DNA of 64,000 bases from Variovorax paradoxus. Lineage in GTDB: Bacteria; Pseudomonadota; Gammaproteobacteria; Burkholderiales; Burkholderiaceae_C. Location of the stretch: assembly GCA_016806145.1 (NCBI GenBank), contig CP063168.1, positions 186,001 to 250,000 of the forward strand, read 5' to 3'. Below, in pieces: positions 8,757-17,884 of the stretch. Within the stretch, counting starts at the first letter, position 1. The number at the start of each line of letters is the position of its first letter. The notes under the pieces are model-generated. The model was not told the DNA's origin. It did no database searches and saw nothing but the letters and a program-made list of their open reading frames with translations. Position numbers and translations under genes: made by a program.

Positions 8757-9452
8757 TCAAACGGCGAATGGAAGCGAAGCGGCATATGCACGGACGCGGG
8801 CTTCGATGAACTTCCTGTCGTATCGGTTTCGCACCGGCCCATAGTTCTGTTCGTAGACGAAGCGTCTCATGCTGGTGTGAAAGATACCTCCGTGAAGACC
8901 CATGAGGTGCTCGAACTCGGCGTCGGTTGCCTTCCCGCGCGAAACGGACCCTCGCAACTTACGCGATTCGCGGATCAGCCGAGGGAACAGCCGGATGTGC
9001 AGCAAGGAGACGAATCGGTCGGGAATGTAGTGGTCTGTCAATCCCGAGAAGATGTAGATTCGCACGAACTCGCGTGTGAGCACGGCGTCGAAGTACTCCC
9101 AATAGAAAGCAATGATCTTTTCGACCGGATCAACCCCGGGAGCGTCCAGCATCACCTCGTACTCCTGCTTCCATCGGCCCTCGAACAGGTCGAGGTATAC
9201 GCGCTCGATCAGGGCTTGTTTCGTAGGGAAGTAGTGATAGAGCAGTGCATGGGTGATTCCCGCCGACCTCGCGAGCTCGCGCATCTGGCCACTCAGGCCG
9301 TGCTCGGAGAAAAATTCGATGGCTTTGTCAAGAATCTGGCGCTCGCGGTCCTCTAGGGACAGGCGACGACGCGCAGGTTTGGGCGGTGCGAAAGCGCCGG
9401 TTACGTCTTGCTTGACGCTCAAAAGCAGATCCTCCTCACGGAAAAATCGCAT
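8757..9452 (-). CDS. TetR-family transcriptional regulator
   Basis: A 231-residue regulator. After a 30-residue N-terminal tail, the HTH is at about residues 40-85 (ELARSAGITHALLYHYFPTK), and the rest is an all-helical ligand domain. I chose the ATG at 9452; an in-frame ATG at 9500 would overlap the end of the CoxG-like gene. It is the last gene of the leftward transporter and molybdenum-hydroxylase cluster, so it most likely represses that cluster and is released by the imported compound. A short palindrome upstream of livK (19279-19288) is one possible site. Confidence 0.85.
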   Translation of the reverse strand: MRFFREEDLLLSVKQDVTGAFAPPKPARRRLSLEDRERQILDKAIEFFSEHGLSGQMRELARSAGITHALLYHYFPTKQALIERVYLDLFEGRWKQEYEVMLDAPGVDPVEKIIAFYWEYFDAVLTREFVRIYIFSGLTDHYIPDRFVSLLHIRLFPRLIRESRKLRGSVSRGKATDAEFEHLMGLHGGIFHTSMRRFVYEQNYGPVRNRYDRKFIEARVRAYAASLPFAV

Positions 9453-9486
9453 TGTACAAACCGCCCTCCGCAGCGTGCGAACGTTC

Positions 9487-10062
9487 TCAACCTCGATCAT
9501 TCGCACCCGCGCGCGTGAAGAGCTGAAGAATGCGAAGCCACATGCTGCGTGCCACAAGGCTGAATCCGGAAATCGGCCGGGCCGGCGCAAGCGGCGGGGC
9601 CGCCTGGTCCCGAGCGATGAGGGCCTGCAGGTTGGCCGCAAACTGGGCGACGATCTGTGACGCTGCAATCTGCACCAGGCCCGAACCACGTCCATATTGT
9701 GCAATGGAGCCCGCCAAATCAACCTCGCTGTCGACTTCGACCAATGTTCGGTCAACGTCGCGCTCGTGGAGGGAAAAAACTATTGTCGAGACCGCACTTC
9801 CACGGCCCTTGCGGTCCCGTGCCTTGCCAGCGAGCTTTGCCGTATGCGTCGAAGAATCGGCGTCCAGGAGTTGCGCTTCCCCCTGCATCTCAAGCTGGAC
9901 AGGGCCGAGTTTGACCCGACCCACAAGCAGGATCACGCCGTCGCTACGGACCTCGGTGATCTCAACTCCGGGCATACACGGGGCCACCGCAGGGATGTCT
10001 GTCAGAAGTGCCCAGGCACGTGCAATGGGACAGTCGATCTCGAAGCTGTTTTTGATGTTCAT
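9487..10062 (-). CDS. CoxG-like SRPBCC-family protein
   Basis: A 191-residue protein related to CoxG, a helper of molybdenum hydroxylases with a START-like hydrophobic pocket. It starts MNIKNSFEIDCPIARAWALL, followed by CMPGVEITE and a middle region KLGPVQLEMQGEAQL that match the family. The last part (SLVARSMWLRILQLF) is hydrophobic and amphipathic, which may anchor the protein at the inner membrane as reported for CoxG. It sits 11 bp downstream of the large molybdenum subunit gene, in the same direction, and was probably kept for maturation or membrane recruitment of that enzyme. Confidence 0.8.
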   Translation of the reverse strand: MNIKNSFEIDCPIARAWALLTDIPAVAPCMPGVEITEVRSDGVILLVGRVKLGPVQLEMQGEAQLLDADSSTHTAKLAGKARDRKGRGSAVSTIVFSLHERDVDRTLVEVDSEVDLAGSIAQYGRGSGLVQIAASQIVAQFAANLQALIARDQAAPPLAPARPISGFSLVARSMWLRILQLFTRAGANDRG

Positions 10063-10073
10063 GGTGTTGGTCT

Positions 10074-12392
10074 TTAACGTTCCGCCTCGACCCATCGAAG
10101 GATGTCTTGGGGCGACACAGGGTGATGGTCGACATGCGCGCCGTGTTCGGACAGCGCGTGCTCGACTGCAGCGATCAGTGCAGCGGCAGCCGGTATCGTC
10201 CCGCCTTCACCCGCACCCTTGGCCTCAAGAGGATTCAGCGGGCTTGGCGTCTCGAGGTGCACGATGCGGATCGCAGGTATCTCGGGTGCGGTCGGCAGTA
10301 GGTACTCGCCGTAGTTCATCGATAGCGGCTGACCTTCGGCGTCGTACACCATGCGCTCGTAGAACGCATTGCCAATGCCGTGCACGACGCCGCCGATGAT
10401 CTGCCCCTCCACAAGCATTGGATTGAGCATTCGTCCGCAGTCGTGTGCCACCACGTAGTCGACGATGTCGACGTGACCAGTTTGAGGATCGATCTCCACT
10501 TCGGCCACTTGCGTTCCGCTGGCGGTCGTCGGTCCTGAAATGGGCATGTAGGCGGTGGCCTCGAGGCCAGGTGAAAGGCCGCCTGGCAGCGGCATCCCGG
10601 GTACACCGGCAAGTGCACGGGCAATATCGCCCAGGCCGATAGACCGACACTCACCGGCCTTTTCCACGACATGACCGCCGGCAAGACCGAGCGCCCCCGC
10701 GTCCGTCTTCCAGATCTGTGCCGCGAATCGGATCGCCTTGGCGGCAACTTCGCCTGCAGCCTGATTGACTGACGATCCGGCCGCGACGGCAATCCGACTG
10801 CCAAAGGTGCCAAGTCCAAAGGGCATCCTTCCTGTGTCGCCGGAAACCACTTCGACACGCCCGAGTTCGATGCCAAGCCGCTCCGCACAGATCTGGGCGA
10901 GTATGGTGGCGTGTCCTTGGCCTTGGCCCGCTGCTCCGGTGACGACTAGCGCCGAGCCGGTAGAAAGCACCTGGACCGTCGCACCTTCGAAGGGCCCCGA
11001 CCCAGTGTCGTCCACGTAGCTCGCGACCCCGATGCCGCGAAGGAGGCCAGCTTCGGCCGAAGCCTCCCGCCGGCGCGCGAACTCATCATATTTCGCGGCT
11101 TCGAGCGCCTTGCGAAGACAAGCGCCGAAGTCGCCGCTGTCGTAAGACGCCATCGAGCCATCGCGGTACCGCATTCCCGTTGCATAGGGAAACTGGTCTG
11201 GCCGAACGAAGTTGACTTCCCGAACGGCCGCCGGGTCCATTTGCAGATGGCGTGCCACCGCATCGATGCAGCGCTCCATTACGAAGGCTGCGTTCGGGCG
11301 GCCAGCGCCACGCACTGGCGACGTCGGCACGAGGTTGGTATAGGCCACATCCAATGTCAGATCGAGCGCCTCCATCGCGTAGGGTCCGGGGAACGGCCAG
11401 AGTGAGCTTTGCGGCAGCACCAATCCATAGGGGAGATACGCGCCGTTGTCATGTGCGCCCTTTCCACGAAGTGCCAGAAGTCGTCCCTCGGCTGTCGCGG
11501 CGATCTCGATGTCCCAGACCTGATCGCGCTGCTGGGTCGTGGACAGGAAATGTTCCCTGCGATCCTCGGTCCATTTGAGCGGTACCCCCAGCCGCAACGC
11601 CAGCACGGCCAACAGCAGTTCTTCCGGGTACACGGCAGCCTTCGGCCCGAAGCCGCCACCTACATCAGGCGTCATCACACGGACGCGCGGCTCTTCCCAT
11701 CCAAGAAACGCAGCGACTTGGCGTCGCACCGCATGGGGTGACTGGGTGGACGTCCAGAGCGTCAGGCCCGCGTGTCCGGGTTGAAGGGCGGTAACCACCC
11801 CTCGGCCTTCCATCGAGTGACAACCGCCGCGATGCATCACGATGTGCCGGGTCAGCTTGACGTCTGCCTTGCTGAAGGCCCCATCGATGTCTCCATAGCC
11901 GGCCTGCAAGCGTCCTGCCAGGTTGCTATCCGCACCGTCGTGGGCGCGCGCTGAATCGGCGCCTAGCGCGGACTGGCAGTCGGTCACCACGGGCAGGGGC
12001 TCATAGTCGATGTCGACTGCATTGACACCATCCTCGGCAGCGTAACGGCTGTCAGCTATCACCACGGCGATGGCCTCTCCGACATAGCACACTTCACCCC
12101 TTGCCAGAAGGTACTGAGTCTTCGAGAGGGTGATCGCCGGACTGGGAAAGGCCTGCGGCATGCGCCGTTCGCCGGCGTCACCAAGGTCTGCTGCCAACAG
12201 CACTTCGCGTACGCCAGGTGTATCGAGAGCACGCGACACGTCCACGTTCATGATCCGCGCATGCGCATGCGAACTGCGCACGAAGCCCACGTGCCACATG
12301 TCAGGTAGCCGGATGTCGTCGACATAGCAGCCGTTGCCTCGCAGCAAGCGCTCATCCTCGAGCCGCTCGACGCGCTTTCCTATGAAGCTCAT
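10074..12392 (-). CDS. molybdenum hydroxylase large subunit (xanthine dehydrogenase family, molybdopterin-binding)
   Basis: A 772-residue catalytic subunit that binds the molybdenum-cytosine-dinucleotide cofactor and hydroxylates a C-H group using water. It begins with the family motif GKRVERLEDERLLRGNGCYVDD in two blocks, has DVGGGFGPK, and ends with the general-base glutamate, Glu729 in GAGEGG. The segment SPVRGAGRPNAAFVMER shows it is not a true CO dehydrogenase, since the cysteine loop of form I CoxL is absent. The start ATG at 12392 overlaps the stop of the iron-sulfur subunit gene by 4 bp. Together with the next two genes it forms a heterotrimer; the substrate is probably an aromatic or N-heterocyclic compound. 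Confidence 0.9.
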   Translation of the reverse strand: MSFIGKRVERLEDERLLRGNGCYVDDIRLPDMWHVGFVRSSHAHARIMNVDVSRALDTPGVREVLLAADLGDAGERRMPQAFPSPAITLSKTQYLLARGEVCYVGEAIAVVIADSRYAAEDGVNAVDIDYEPLPVVTDCQSALGADSARAHDGADSNLAGRLQAGYGDIDGAFSKADVKLTRHIVMHRGGCHSMEGRGVVTALQPGHAGLTLWTSTQSPHAVRRQVAAFLGWEEPRVRVMTPDVGGGFGPKAAVYPEELLLAVLALRLGVPLKWTEDRREHFLSTTQQRDQVWDIEIAATAEGRLLALRGKGAHDNGAYLPYGLVLPQSSLWPFPGPYAMEALDLTLDVAYTNLVPTSPVRGAGRPNAAFVMERCIDAVARHLQMDPAAVREVNFVRPDQFPYATGMRYRDGSMASYDSGDFGACLRKALEAAKYDEFARRREASAEAGLLRGIGVASYVDDTGSGPFEGATVQVLSTGSALVVTGAAGQGQGHATILAQICAERLGIELGRVEVVSGDTGRMPFGLGTFGSRIAVAAGSSVNQAAGEVAAKAIRFAAQIWKTDAGALGLAGGHVVEKAGECRSIGLGDIARALAGVPGMPLPGGLSPGLEATAYMPISGPTTASGTQVAEVEIDPQTGHVDIVDYVVAHDCGRMLNPMLVEGQIIGGVVHGIGNAFYERMVYDAEGQPLSMNYGEYLLPTAPEIPAIRIVHLETPSPLNPLEAKGAGEGGTIPAAAALIAAVEHALSEHGAHVDHHPVSPQDILRWVEAER

Positions 12393-12883
12393 GATCCGCC
12401 TCCCGTGCGCATCCGCTCCGCCGCGTCCATCACCGCGGCCACAATGCCTTGGTAGCCGGTGCAGCGGCACAGATGCCCAGACAGAACTTCGCGGATCTGC
12501 TCCTGCGTCGGATGCCGCTCCCGATCAAGGAATGCGCTGAACGACATCAGTACGCCCGCAGTACAAAAGCCGCACTGGAGCGCGTGGTGACGACGGAAGG
12601 CCTGTTGCAGTTCCGTCAGTGCACCACTTGACCTATGAGCTAACCCCTCCACTGTCGTCACCTCGGTGCCGTCCAGTTGCGGGCCCAGCATCAGGCACGA
12701 GCGCACCGGCTCGCCATCCACGACGATGGTGCAGGCTCCGCAAACCCCGTGCTCACAGCCGATGTGGGTGCCGGTGAGGCCAAGGCGTGTGCGTAGCAGG
12801 TCAGCCACCAGCATCCGGTGAGGCGTATTGCACTCGCGCGCCCGGCCGTTGAGCGAGAAGGCGACAGGATATTCACTTGTCAT
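12389..12883 (-). CDS. molybdenum hydroxylase 2Fe-2S subunit
   Basis: A 164-residue small subunit carrying two 2Fe-2S clusters that pass electrons from molybdenum to FAD. The plant-type cluster uses Cys43, Cys48, Cys51 and Cys63 (GCEHGVCGACTIV). The second uses Cys104, Cys107, Cys139 and Cys141 (CGFCTAGVLMS and HLCRCTGYQGI). All eight cysteines are present, so it should be functional. It lies between the FAD subunit gene (1 bp gap) and the large subunit gene (4-bp ATGA overlap), implying translational coupling. Confidence 0.93.
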   Translation of the reverse strand: MTSEYPVAFSLNGRARECNTPHRMLVADLLRTRLGLTGTHIGCEHGVCGACTIVVDGEPVRSCLMLGPQLDGTEVTTVEGLAHRSSGALTELQQAFRRHHALQCGFCTAGVLMSFSAFLDRERHPTQEQIREVLSGHLCRCTGYQGIVAAVMDAAERMRTGGGS

Positions 12884-12884
12884 G

Positions 12885-13748
12885 TCAGATCTCCAGCGCG
12901 CGTCTGGACGCGGATTCCAGCGCGCGCCGTACCAGCACACGCCCAATTTTCTTTCGGTAAGCCGCCTCGTAATAGGCGTCGTCGCTGACATCAAGCGCAT
13001 CGACGACGGCGCAAGCAGCGTCGAAATGGGCTTGTTCCGGCGGCTTGCCGCGCAGAATTTCTTCTGCCCGTGTCAGCCTCGTTGGCACTGCGCACAGGCC
13101 ACCGATCCCGAGCGCTACGCTCGCGACAATCCCCCTGTCGTCCAGCACAAGTGAGCAGGCAACCGCTGCCACGGCGAAGTCGCCGGATCGCCGGGCGAAT
13201 TCAACAAAGGCATCGCCCTGACCTGGCCGCCGCAAAGGCAGCGAGATGGCAGTGAGGATCTCCTGCGAATCCAGCGCAGGCGTCATGTATGCAACAGGCC
13301 AATCTACCGCGCTGAGCTCACGAGCGCCGTGGGGACCGCGGACCGTCATACGCGCATCGAGCACGAGGCATACCAGTGGCAGTTCGGCAGCTGGGTCGAG
13401 ATGGCAGAGGCTGCCACCGATCGTTCCTCTACTACGTGTCTGTACATGGCCGACGTGTGCCAATGCCTCGCGCATCAAGGGACATTCCTTGCAAACAAAT
13501 TCGTTCTCCAGAAGCAGTGCCTGTTTCGTCATCGCGCCGACTACAAGCCAATCACCAGCGCGATGTACATAGGAAAGGTCGGCTATCCGGCTCGCATCAA
13601 CGACGTGCATCGGTGAAACAAAACGCATGTTCATCATCGGCATCAGCGATTGCCCGCCGGCCAAAAGCTTGGCGTCTTCCTGCGCCAAGGCGACCAATGC
13701 CTCCTCCACCGAGTGAGGGCGGTGGTAAATGAAAGGGGCGGGTTTCAT
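12885..13748 (-). CDS. molybdenum hydroxylase FAD-binding subunit
   Basis: A 287-residue medium subunit (CoxM/xanthine dehydrogenase FAD domain). The start is the ATG at 13748 (MKPAPFIYHRPHSVEEAL), which overlaps the stop of the hydrolase gene by 4 bp. FAD motifs are AGGQSLMPMMNMR near residue 30 and TRSRGTIGGSLCHLDPAAELP near residue 104. The C-terminal domain closes with the Arg/Ala-rich helix typical of the family. It passes electrons from the iron-sulfur subunit to an acceptor. First of the three enzyme genes in transcription order. Confidence 0.92.
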   Translation of the reverse strand: MKPAPFIYHRPHSVEEALVALAQEDAKLLAGGQSLMPMMNMRFVSPMHVVDASRIADLSYVHRAGDWLVVGAMTKQALLLENEFVCKECPLMREALAHVGHVQTRSRGTIGGSLCHLDPAAELPLVCLVLDARMTVRGPHGARELSAVDWPVAYMTPALDSQEILTAISLPLRRPGQGDAFVEFARRSGDFAVAAVACSLVLDDRGIVASVALGIGGLCAVPTRLTRAEEILRGKPPEQAHFDAACAVVDALDVSDDAYYEAAYRKKIGRVLVRRALESASRRALEI

Positions 13749-14560
13749 GCGGGACTGTGGCGTTGCAACCATTGCGCGACCAAACCGTGAAAACGCGCCT
13801 GCTGCTCCAGCAGGAAGAAGTGGCTCGCGTTCTCGAACAGCACGGTCTCGCTATTGGGAAGGCCTGTGCTCAACTGCCCGGTCGCCACCGCAGAGGCAAT
13901 CGGATCCTGCGCACCGGCGAGCACCAGCACTGGCTGTCGGATCTGCGGCAGTCGCGCCACAGTATCGTGCGCGACGCAGGCGCGATTTTGGTGACTGTAG
14001 GCCTCTTGCAACCGCGATTCACCGCCTATCAGGCTCTCGATCCTGGTAACCATTTCGGGCCGGCAATTGAAGCTGTCGGGGGAGAGAAAATAGTGCACGC
14101 TGTGGCGCGCATGGTCCTGCCAGCTCCCGCGCCATTCCAGCACCTCTCGCATGATCGTCAGAACACGCACGCCCAGAGGGTCCAGCTTGGCAAAAGAGGC
14201 ACATAGGACCATCGATCGGATGCGCTCAGGGGCTTGAAGGGCCATGATCTGTGCAACCGCTCCGCCCATTGATCGGCCCACCACTTGCACGCTTTCCAGG
14301 TTCAGGTGGTCCAGAAGGGCGAAGGTGTCCCCGGCAAGATCCGCTGTCGTGATCGGCTCGTCAATCTGCGTGCTCTGGCCTGCGCCGCGATTGTCGAATG
14401 CGATGACCCGATGGCGATCGCGCAACGCCTCAATGAGGGGAAACCAGCCGGCGCAATCACCGGCCAGACCATGGATTAGCAACACGGCAGGGCCCTGGCC
14501 CACATCCAGATATCGCAACTTGTAATCGCCCGCAGGCGCGATCTGAAATTCGTATGTCAT
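13745..14560 (-). CDS. alpha/beta-fold hydrolase
   Basis: A 271-residue hydrolase with the nucleophile Ser97 in GRSMGG, the oxyanion motif IHGLAGDC (about residues 29-36), a probable acid Asp in LAGAQDPIAS and a catalytic His in NASHFFLLEQ. It resembles 3-oxoadipate enol-lactonase and other ring-cleavage or ester hydrolases. Its 4-bp overlap with the FAD subunit gene, and position between the transporter and the molybdenum hydroxylase, suggest it opens or hydrolyses the imported compound or its hydroxylated product. The exact bond cleaved cannot be read from sequence. Confidence 0.88.
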   Translation of the reverse strand: MTYEFQIAPAGDYKLRYLDVGQGPAVLLIHGLAGDCAGWFPLIEALRDRHRVIAFDNRGAGQSTQIDEPITTADLAGDTFALLDHLNLESVQVVGRSMGGAVAQIMALQAPERIRSMVLCASFAKLDPLGVRVLTIMREVLEWRGSWQDHARHSVHYFLSPDSFNCRPEMVTRIESLIGGESRLQEAYSHQNRACVAHDTVARLPQIRQPVLVLAGAQDPIASAVATGQLSTGLPNSETVLFENASHFFLLEQQARFHGLVAQWLQRHSPA

Positions 14561-14584
14561 ATCGGTCTCAAGAGATGGAGGAGA

Positions 14585-15289
14585 TCAGGCCACGGCAAGG
14601 TGGGCATAGAGTTGAGAGCGGCGCTCCATGAAAGCCTCGCAGTCGCCGCTGAAGACCACGCGACCGGTGTTGAGCAGCACGATGTCGTCGGCAACTTCGA
14701 GGGCAAAGTTCAGGTTCTGCTCCACCAGCACGACCGCCATCTCGCTCTTGAGCAGGATGAAGGCCGTGGCAAGCTGCCGCACGATCTGGGGTGCAAGCCC
14801 CTCGGACGGCTCATCGAGCAACAACACCCTGGGCTGCGTCATCAGCGCCCTCCCGATTGCGAGCATCTGCTGCTCGCCGCCCGAGAGGCTCCCTGCAAGC
14901 TGGGCGTGCCGCTCCTTGAGGCGGGGAAACATGTCGAACACGCGCTGGAGAGTCCAGCCCGTCGCGCCGGGGCTTTGTCGAGCGCCTTGCGCCACTTCCA
15001 GGTTCTCCCTGACGCTGAGCGTCGGAAACACGCGCCGCCCTTGCGGTACCAGGCCCACGCCGGCGCGGCAGATTGCTTCGGGCGCAAGACCGCGCATGTC
15101 TTTGCCATCGAGCAGGATGCGGCCCGTACGGGCCTTTACGAAGCCAATCGCGGTAGACAGGCATGTCGACTTCCCGGCACCGTTTCGTCCCAGCAGCGCC
15201 AGCGCGCGGCCGGACCTCGCCTTCAACTCGATGTCGTGCAGCACATGGCTGTCCCCATAGAAGGCGTTGACCCCTGTAAAAGAAAACAC
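14585..15289 (-). CDS. livF: branched-chain amino-acid type ABC transporter ATPase LivF
   Basis: A 234-residue ABC ATPase. The GTG at 15289, one base after the livG stop, gives the usual LivF length; a longer frame from 15358 only reads through the end of livG. Walker A GRNGAGKST (residues 34-42), Q-loop VPQGRRVF, signature SLSGGEQQMLAIGRALM, Walker B LLLDEPSEGL and the switch His region are present. It pairs with LivG to power the LivHM permease. HAAT-family transporters with a catabolic neighbour often carry aromatic acids or amides instead of branched amino acids. Confidence 0.92.
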   Translation of the reverse strand: MFSFTGVNAFYGDSHVLHDIELKARSGRALALLGRNGAGKSTCLSTAIGFVKARTGRILLDGKDMRGLAPEAICRAGVGLVPQGRRVFPTLSVRENLEVAQGARQSPGATGWTLQRVFDMFPRLKERHAQLAGSLSGGEQQMLAIGRALMTQPRVLLLDEPSEGLAPQIVRQLATAFILLKSEMAVVLVEQNLNFALEVADDIVLLNTGRVVFSGDCEAFMERRSQLYAHLAVA

Positions 15290-15290
15290 T

Positions 15291-16028
15291 TCATTGCCCA
15301 AGATAAACCTCGCGTGTCTTCGGATGGTTGGCAATCTCTTCTCTCGAGCCGGTTGCAACGACCGCGCCCTGATGCAGCAGGGTCACGCGGTCGGCCAGTG
15401 AGAGCGCGACATCCATGTCATGCTCGATCAGCAGCACGGTGACATGGCGGGGGATCTCACGGAGCACGCGCGTCACCGTCTCCCGCTCTTCGGCAGATAG
15501 TCCGGCGAGTGGCTCGTCGAGCAACAGCAGGCGGGGCTCCTGCGCGAGCGCCATGGCGATCTCGAGCCGACGTTTTTCACCGTAGGATGTATGCGCAAGC
15601 GGAAGATCCGCCTTGCTCTCCAAGCCGACTCGCCGTAGGCACTCGAACGCCTTCGCGTAAAGGCCTCCGCGTTCGAGCCTTCCCCAGGGGAGCCAGCGCC
15701 CTGCGGTCTTCCCGAGCAACGACAGCATCACGTTGCTCCGCAGGGTGTCCCGTTCGAAGAGTGTGATGATTTGGTAGGTTCGCGCCACGCCGTGCTGGAC
15801 GCGAGCAGCAGTGGCCATCCGTGTCATGTCCACTGCGTCGATCACAATGCGTCCGTGGTCTGGTGGGACGTCGCCGGAGATGAGGTTGAAGAGGGTGGTT
15901 TTTCCAGCGCCGTTCGGGCCGATTAGCAGATGGCGCTCACCGCGCGCGATATCAATGCTGATGTCGCACGTCACCCGCAGGCCCCCGTAGGACTTGGCCA
16001 AACCGCTGATGCTGAGCATGGTGTTCAT
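15291..16028 (-). CDS. livG: branched-chain amino-acid type ABC transporter ATPase LivG
   Basis: A 245-residue ABC ATPase starting at 16028 (MNTMLSISGLAKSYGGL), with its ATG overlapping the livM stop by 4 bp. Walker A GPNGAGKTT is at residues 37-45, the signature is TSYGEKRRLEIAMALA, and Walker B is LLLLDEPLAGL, followed by the switch histidine in LLIEHDMDV. Length and the loop around FERDTLRSNVML match LivG. It forms the ATPase heterodimer with LivF. Confidence 0.93.
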   Translation of the reverse strand: MNTMLSISGLAKSYGGLRVTCDISIDIARGERHLLIGPNGAGKTTLFNLISGDVPPDHGRIVIDAVDMTRMATAARVQHGVARTYQIITLFERDTLRSNVMLSLLGKTAGRWLPWGRLERGGLYAKAFECLRRVGLESKADLPLAHTSYGEKRRLEIAMALAQEPRLLLLDEPLAGLSAEERETVTRVLREIPRHVTVLLIEHDMDVALSLADRVTLLHQGAVVATGSREEIANHPKTREVYLGQ

Positions 16029-17014
16029 GCCTGCTTCTTTCCGAGTGGCAGTGCGACCACCGAACTTGCAGGCACAGTGTGTTCGCGGTTCTTGCGGCGG
16101 GCACGCCAGGTCAACAACTCTGGAACGATGCCTTTGGGCAAGAACAGCACCACTGCAATGAACACAAGTCCCAGTAACGTGACCCATCGCTCCACATAAG
16201 CACTTGCCAAGTGTTTGAGACCGGTCAACAAGAACGCGCCGACGATAGGGCCGCTCAGCGTCCCCGCGCCGCCGATGATGACCATCAGCAGCATCTCGGC
16301 AGCGTCTGCGAGCGACAGCGCGTGAGGGCTGATGAACTGGTGGTAGTACACGTAGACCAGTCCCGCCACGCCCCCCAGGAACCCGCTCAGTACAAAAACT
16401 GTGAGGCGGATGCGAAAGACCGAGTAGCCCAGGGCGGCCATGCGGCGTGGCTGGTCGCGTGTGCCGCGAACGCTGTGGCCGAGCGGCGAGGCCGCGAACA
16501 CGGCAATCAGCGCCGCCATGCTCATGAGCAGCGCCAGCGTTGACCAGTAGAAAATCACTGGGTCCTCCAGGTTGAGTCCGAAGGGCGATGGCCGTTGCAG
16601 CCTGGTCAGGCCGTTGTCGCCCCCCGTCACCGAGGCCCAGCGGTAGGCGATTCCCCAGAGGATCTGGCCAAGCGCCAGCGTGATCATCAGGAATCCGATG
16701 CCGGCTGCACGCAGCGCGATCAGGCCGAACACCAGCGCACCCAGCGACGCGACAACCAGCGCCATGAATGCCGCCGGCAAATGCCCAAAGCCAAGGCTCA
16801 TGGTGAGCCACGCACTGGTGTATGCCGACAATCCCAGGAAGCCGCCATGAGCAAGGGAGTCAAGGCCGGCATGGCCGCACAAAAGATCCAGGCTCAGGGC
16901 AAACATGGAGGCGATGCAGGCCTGGGTGAGCAGGTTCAGGTAGTAAGGGTTATGCAGCACCGCCGGAGCCACTGCGGCGACAACAACCAGGAGAGCGAGC
17001 AGCAAAGATTTCAT
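16025..17014 (-). CDS. livM: branched-chain amino-acid type ABC transporter permease LivM
   Basis: A 329-residue inner-membrane permease with about ten hydrophobic segments. The family pattern GHAGLDSLAHGGFLGLSAY near residue 47 and GGAGTLSGPIVGAFLLTGL near residue 250 are the LivM signatures, the second being the EAA-like ATPase-contact region. It overlaps livH by 4 bp at 17011-17014 and livG by 4 bp. The C-terminal tail is basic and cytoplasmic. Confidence 0.93.
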   Translation of the reverse strand: MKSLLLALLVVVAAVAPAVLHNPYYLNLLTQACIASMFALSLDLLCGHAGLDSLAHGGFLGLSAYTSAWLTMSLGFGHLPAAFMALVVASLGALVFGLIALRAAGIGFLMITLALGQILWGIAYRWASVTGGDNGLTRLQRPSPFGLNLEDPVIFYWSTLALLMSMAALIAVFAASPLGHSVRGTRDQPRRMAALGYSVFRIRLTVFVLSGFLGGVAGLVYVYYHQFISPHALSLADAAEMLLMVIIGGAGTLSGPIVGAFLLTGLKHLASAYVERWVTLLGLVFIAVVLFLPKGIVPELLTWRARRKNREHTVPASSVVALPLGKKQA

Positions 17015-17877
17015 GTCGCCACCCGTCCGAACAGGCCGCGAGGGCGCAGAGCGAGGATCGCAACCATCGGGACAAAAAGCACGACATAAGCCAGTTCCGG
17101 GAAAGCGACCTGGCCCACGCTGTAGATGGCCCCGATGACAAAGCTTCCTACGAGCGCACCCACCAAGCTGCCCATGCCACCCAGGATGACCACGGCCAAC
17201 GCCAGGGGCAGCATCTCGTGGTCCATACCAGGCGAGACGGAAAGGATGGGAGAGGCCAAGACTCCTCCCATGCCCGCCAGCGCACAGCCCAGTGCGAAGA
17301 CCGCAGTGAAAAGGGTCGATGCCGGCACGCCGATGCCGCGAGCCATCTGCAGATCGTCGACGCTGGCACGGATGCTCACGCCGATTCGCGTTCGGTTAAG
17401 CAGTGCCCACAAGATCAGTGCGCTGAGCAGACCAAAAGCAATGAGGGCCAGCCGATAGGTTGGGAACATGGCGATCCCGAGCGAGGTGCCGCCGGACAGC
17501 AGTGGCGGCGCGCTGACCGTGCGCGGATCGCCGCCCCAGTACCAGAGGCAGCCGTCGGCGACGACGAAGGCGACGCCCAGGGTGGCCAGTACCTGCGCCA
17601 GGGGCTGACCGGCAAGGCGCCGCAGGAGGGTGCGTTCGATCATGGCGCCCAGCACGCTCACGGCAAGCGCACCGACGACAACCGCCACCAGGAAGCTGTT
17701 GCTTCGTGCCATCACCTCGACACCGACATAGGCCCCGAGCATGAAGAGTGCGCCATGTGCGAAGTTGGCCACGCGCATGAGCCCAAAGATGAGGGAGAAA
17801 CCGCTGGACAGGATGAACAACACCCCGCCCATTGCCAAGCTGTTGAGCGTTTGCGTGATCAGCAGGGACGACGACAT
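17011..17877 (-). CDS. livH: branched-chain amino-acid type ABC transporter permease LivH
   Basis: A 288-residue inner-membrane permease with about eight hydrophobic segments. It begins with the typical LivH pattern (LNSLAMGGVLFILSSGFSLI, then GLMRVANFAHGALFMLGAYV) and has the ATPase-contact motif VVILGGMGSLVGALVGSFVIG near residue 225. Its start lies 7 bp after the end of livK. LivH and LivM form the translocation path for the compound captured by the binding protein. Confidence 0.93.
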   Translation of the reverse strand: MSSSLLITQTLNSLAMGGVLFILSSGFSLIFGLMRVANFAHGALFMLGAYVGVEVMARSNSFLVAVVVGALAVSVLGAMIERTLLRRLAGQPLAQVLATLGVAFVVADGCLWYWGGDPRTVSAPPLLSGGTSLGIAMFPTYRLALIAFGLLSALILWALLNRTRIGVSIRASVDDLQMARGIGVPASTLFTAVFALGCALAGMGGVLASPILSVSPGMDHEMLPLALAVVILGGMGSLVGALVGSFVIGAIYSVGQVAFPELAYVVLFVPMVAILALRPRGLFGRVAT

Positions 17878-17884
17878 GGATCGA

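Noticed and set aside
10074..12392. Carbon monoxide dehydrogenase (CoxL form I)
   Set aside because: The catalytic Cys loop of true CoxL is not present; the segment reads SPVRGAGRPNA, so only the broader molybdenum hydroxylase family is supported.
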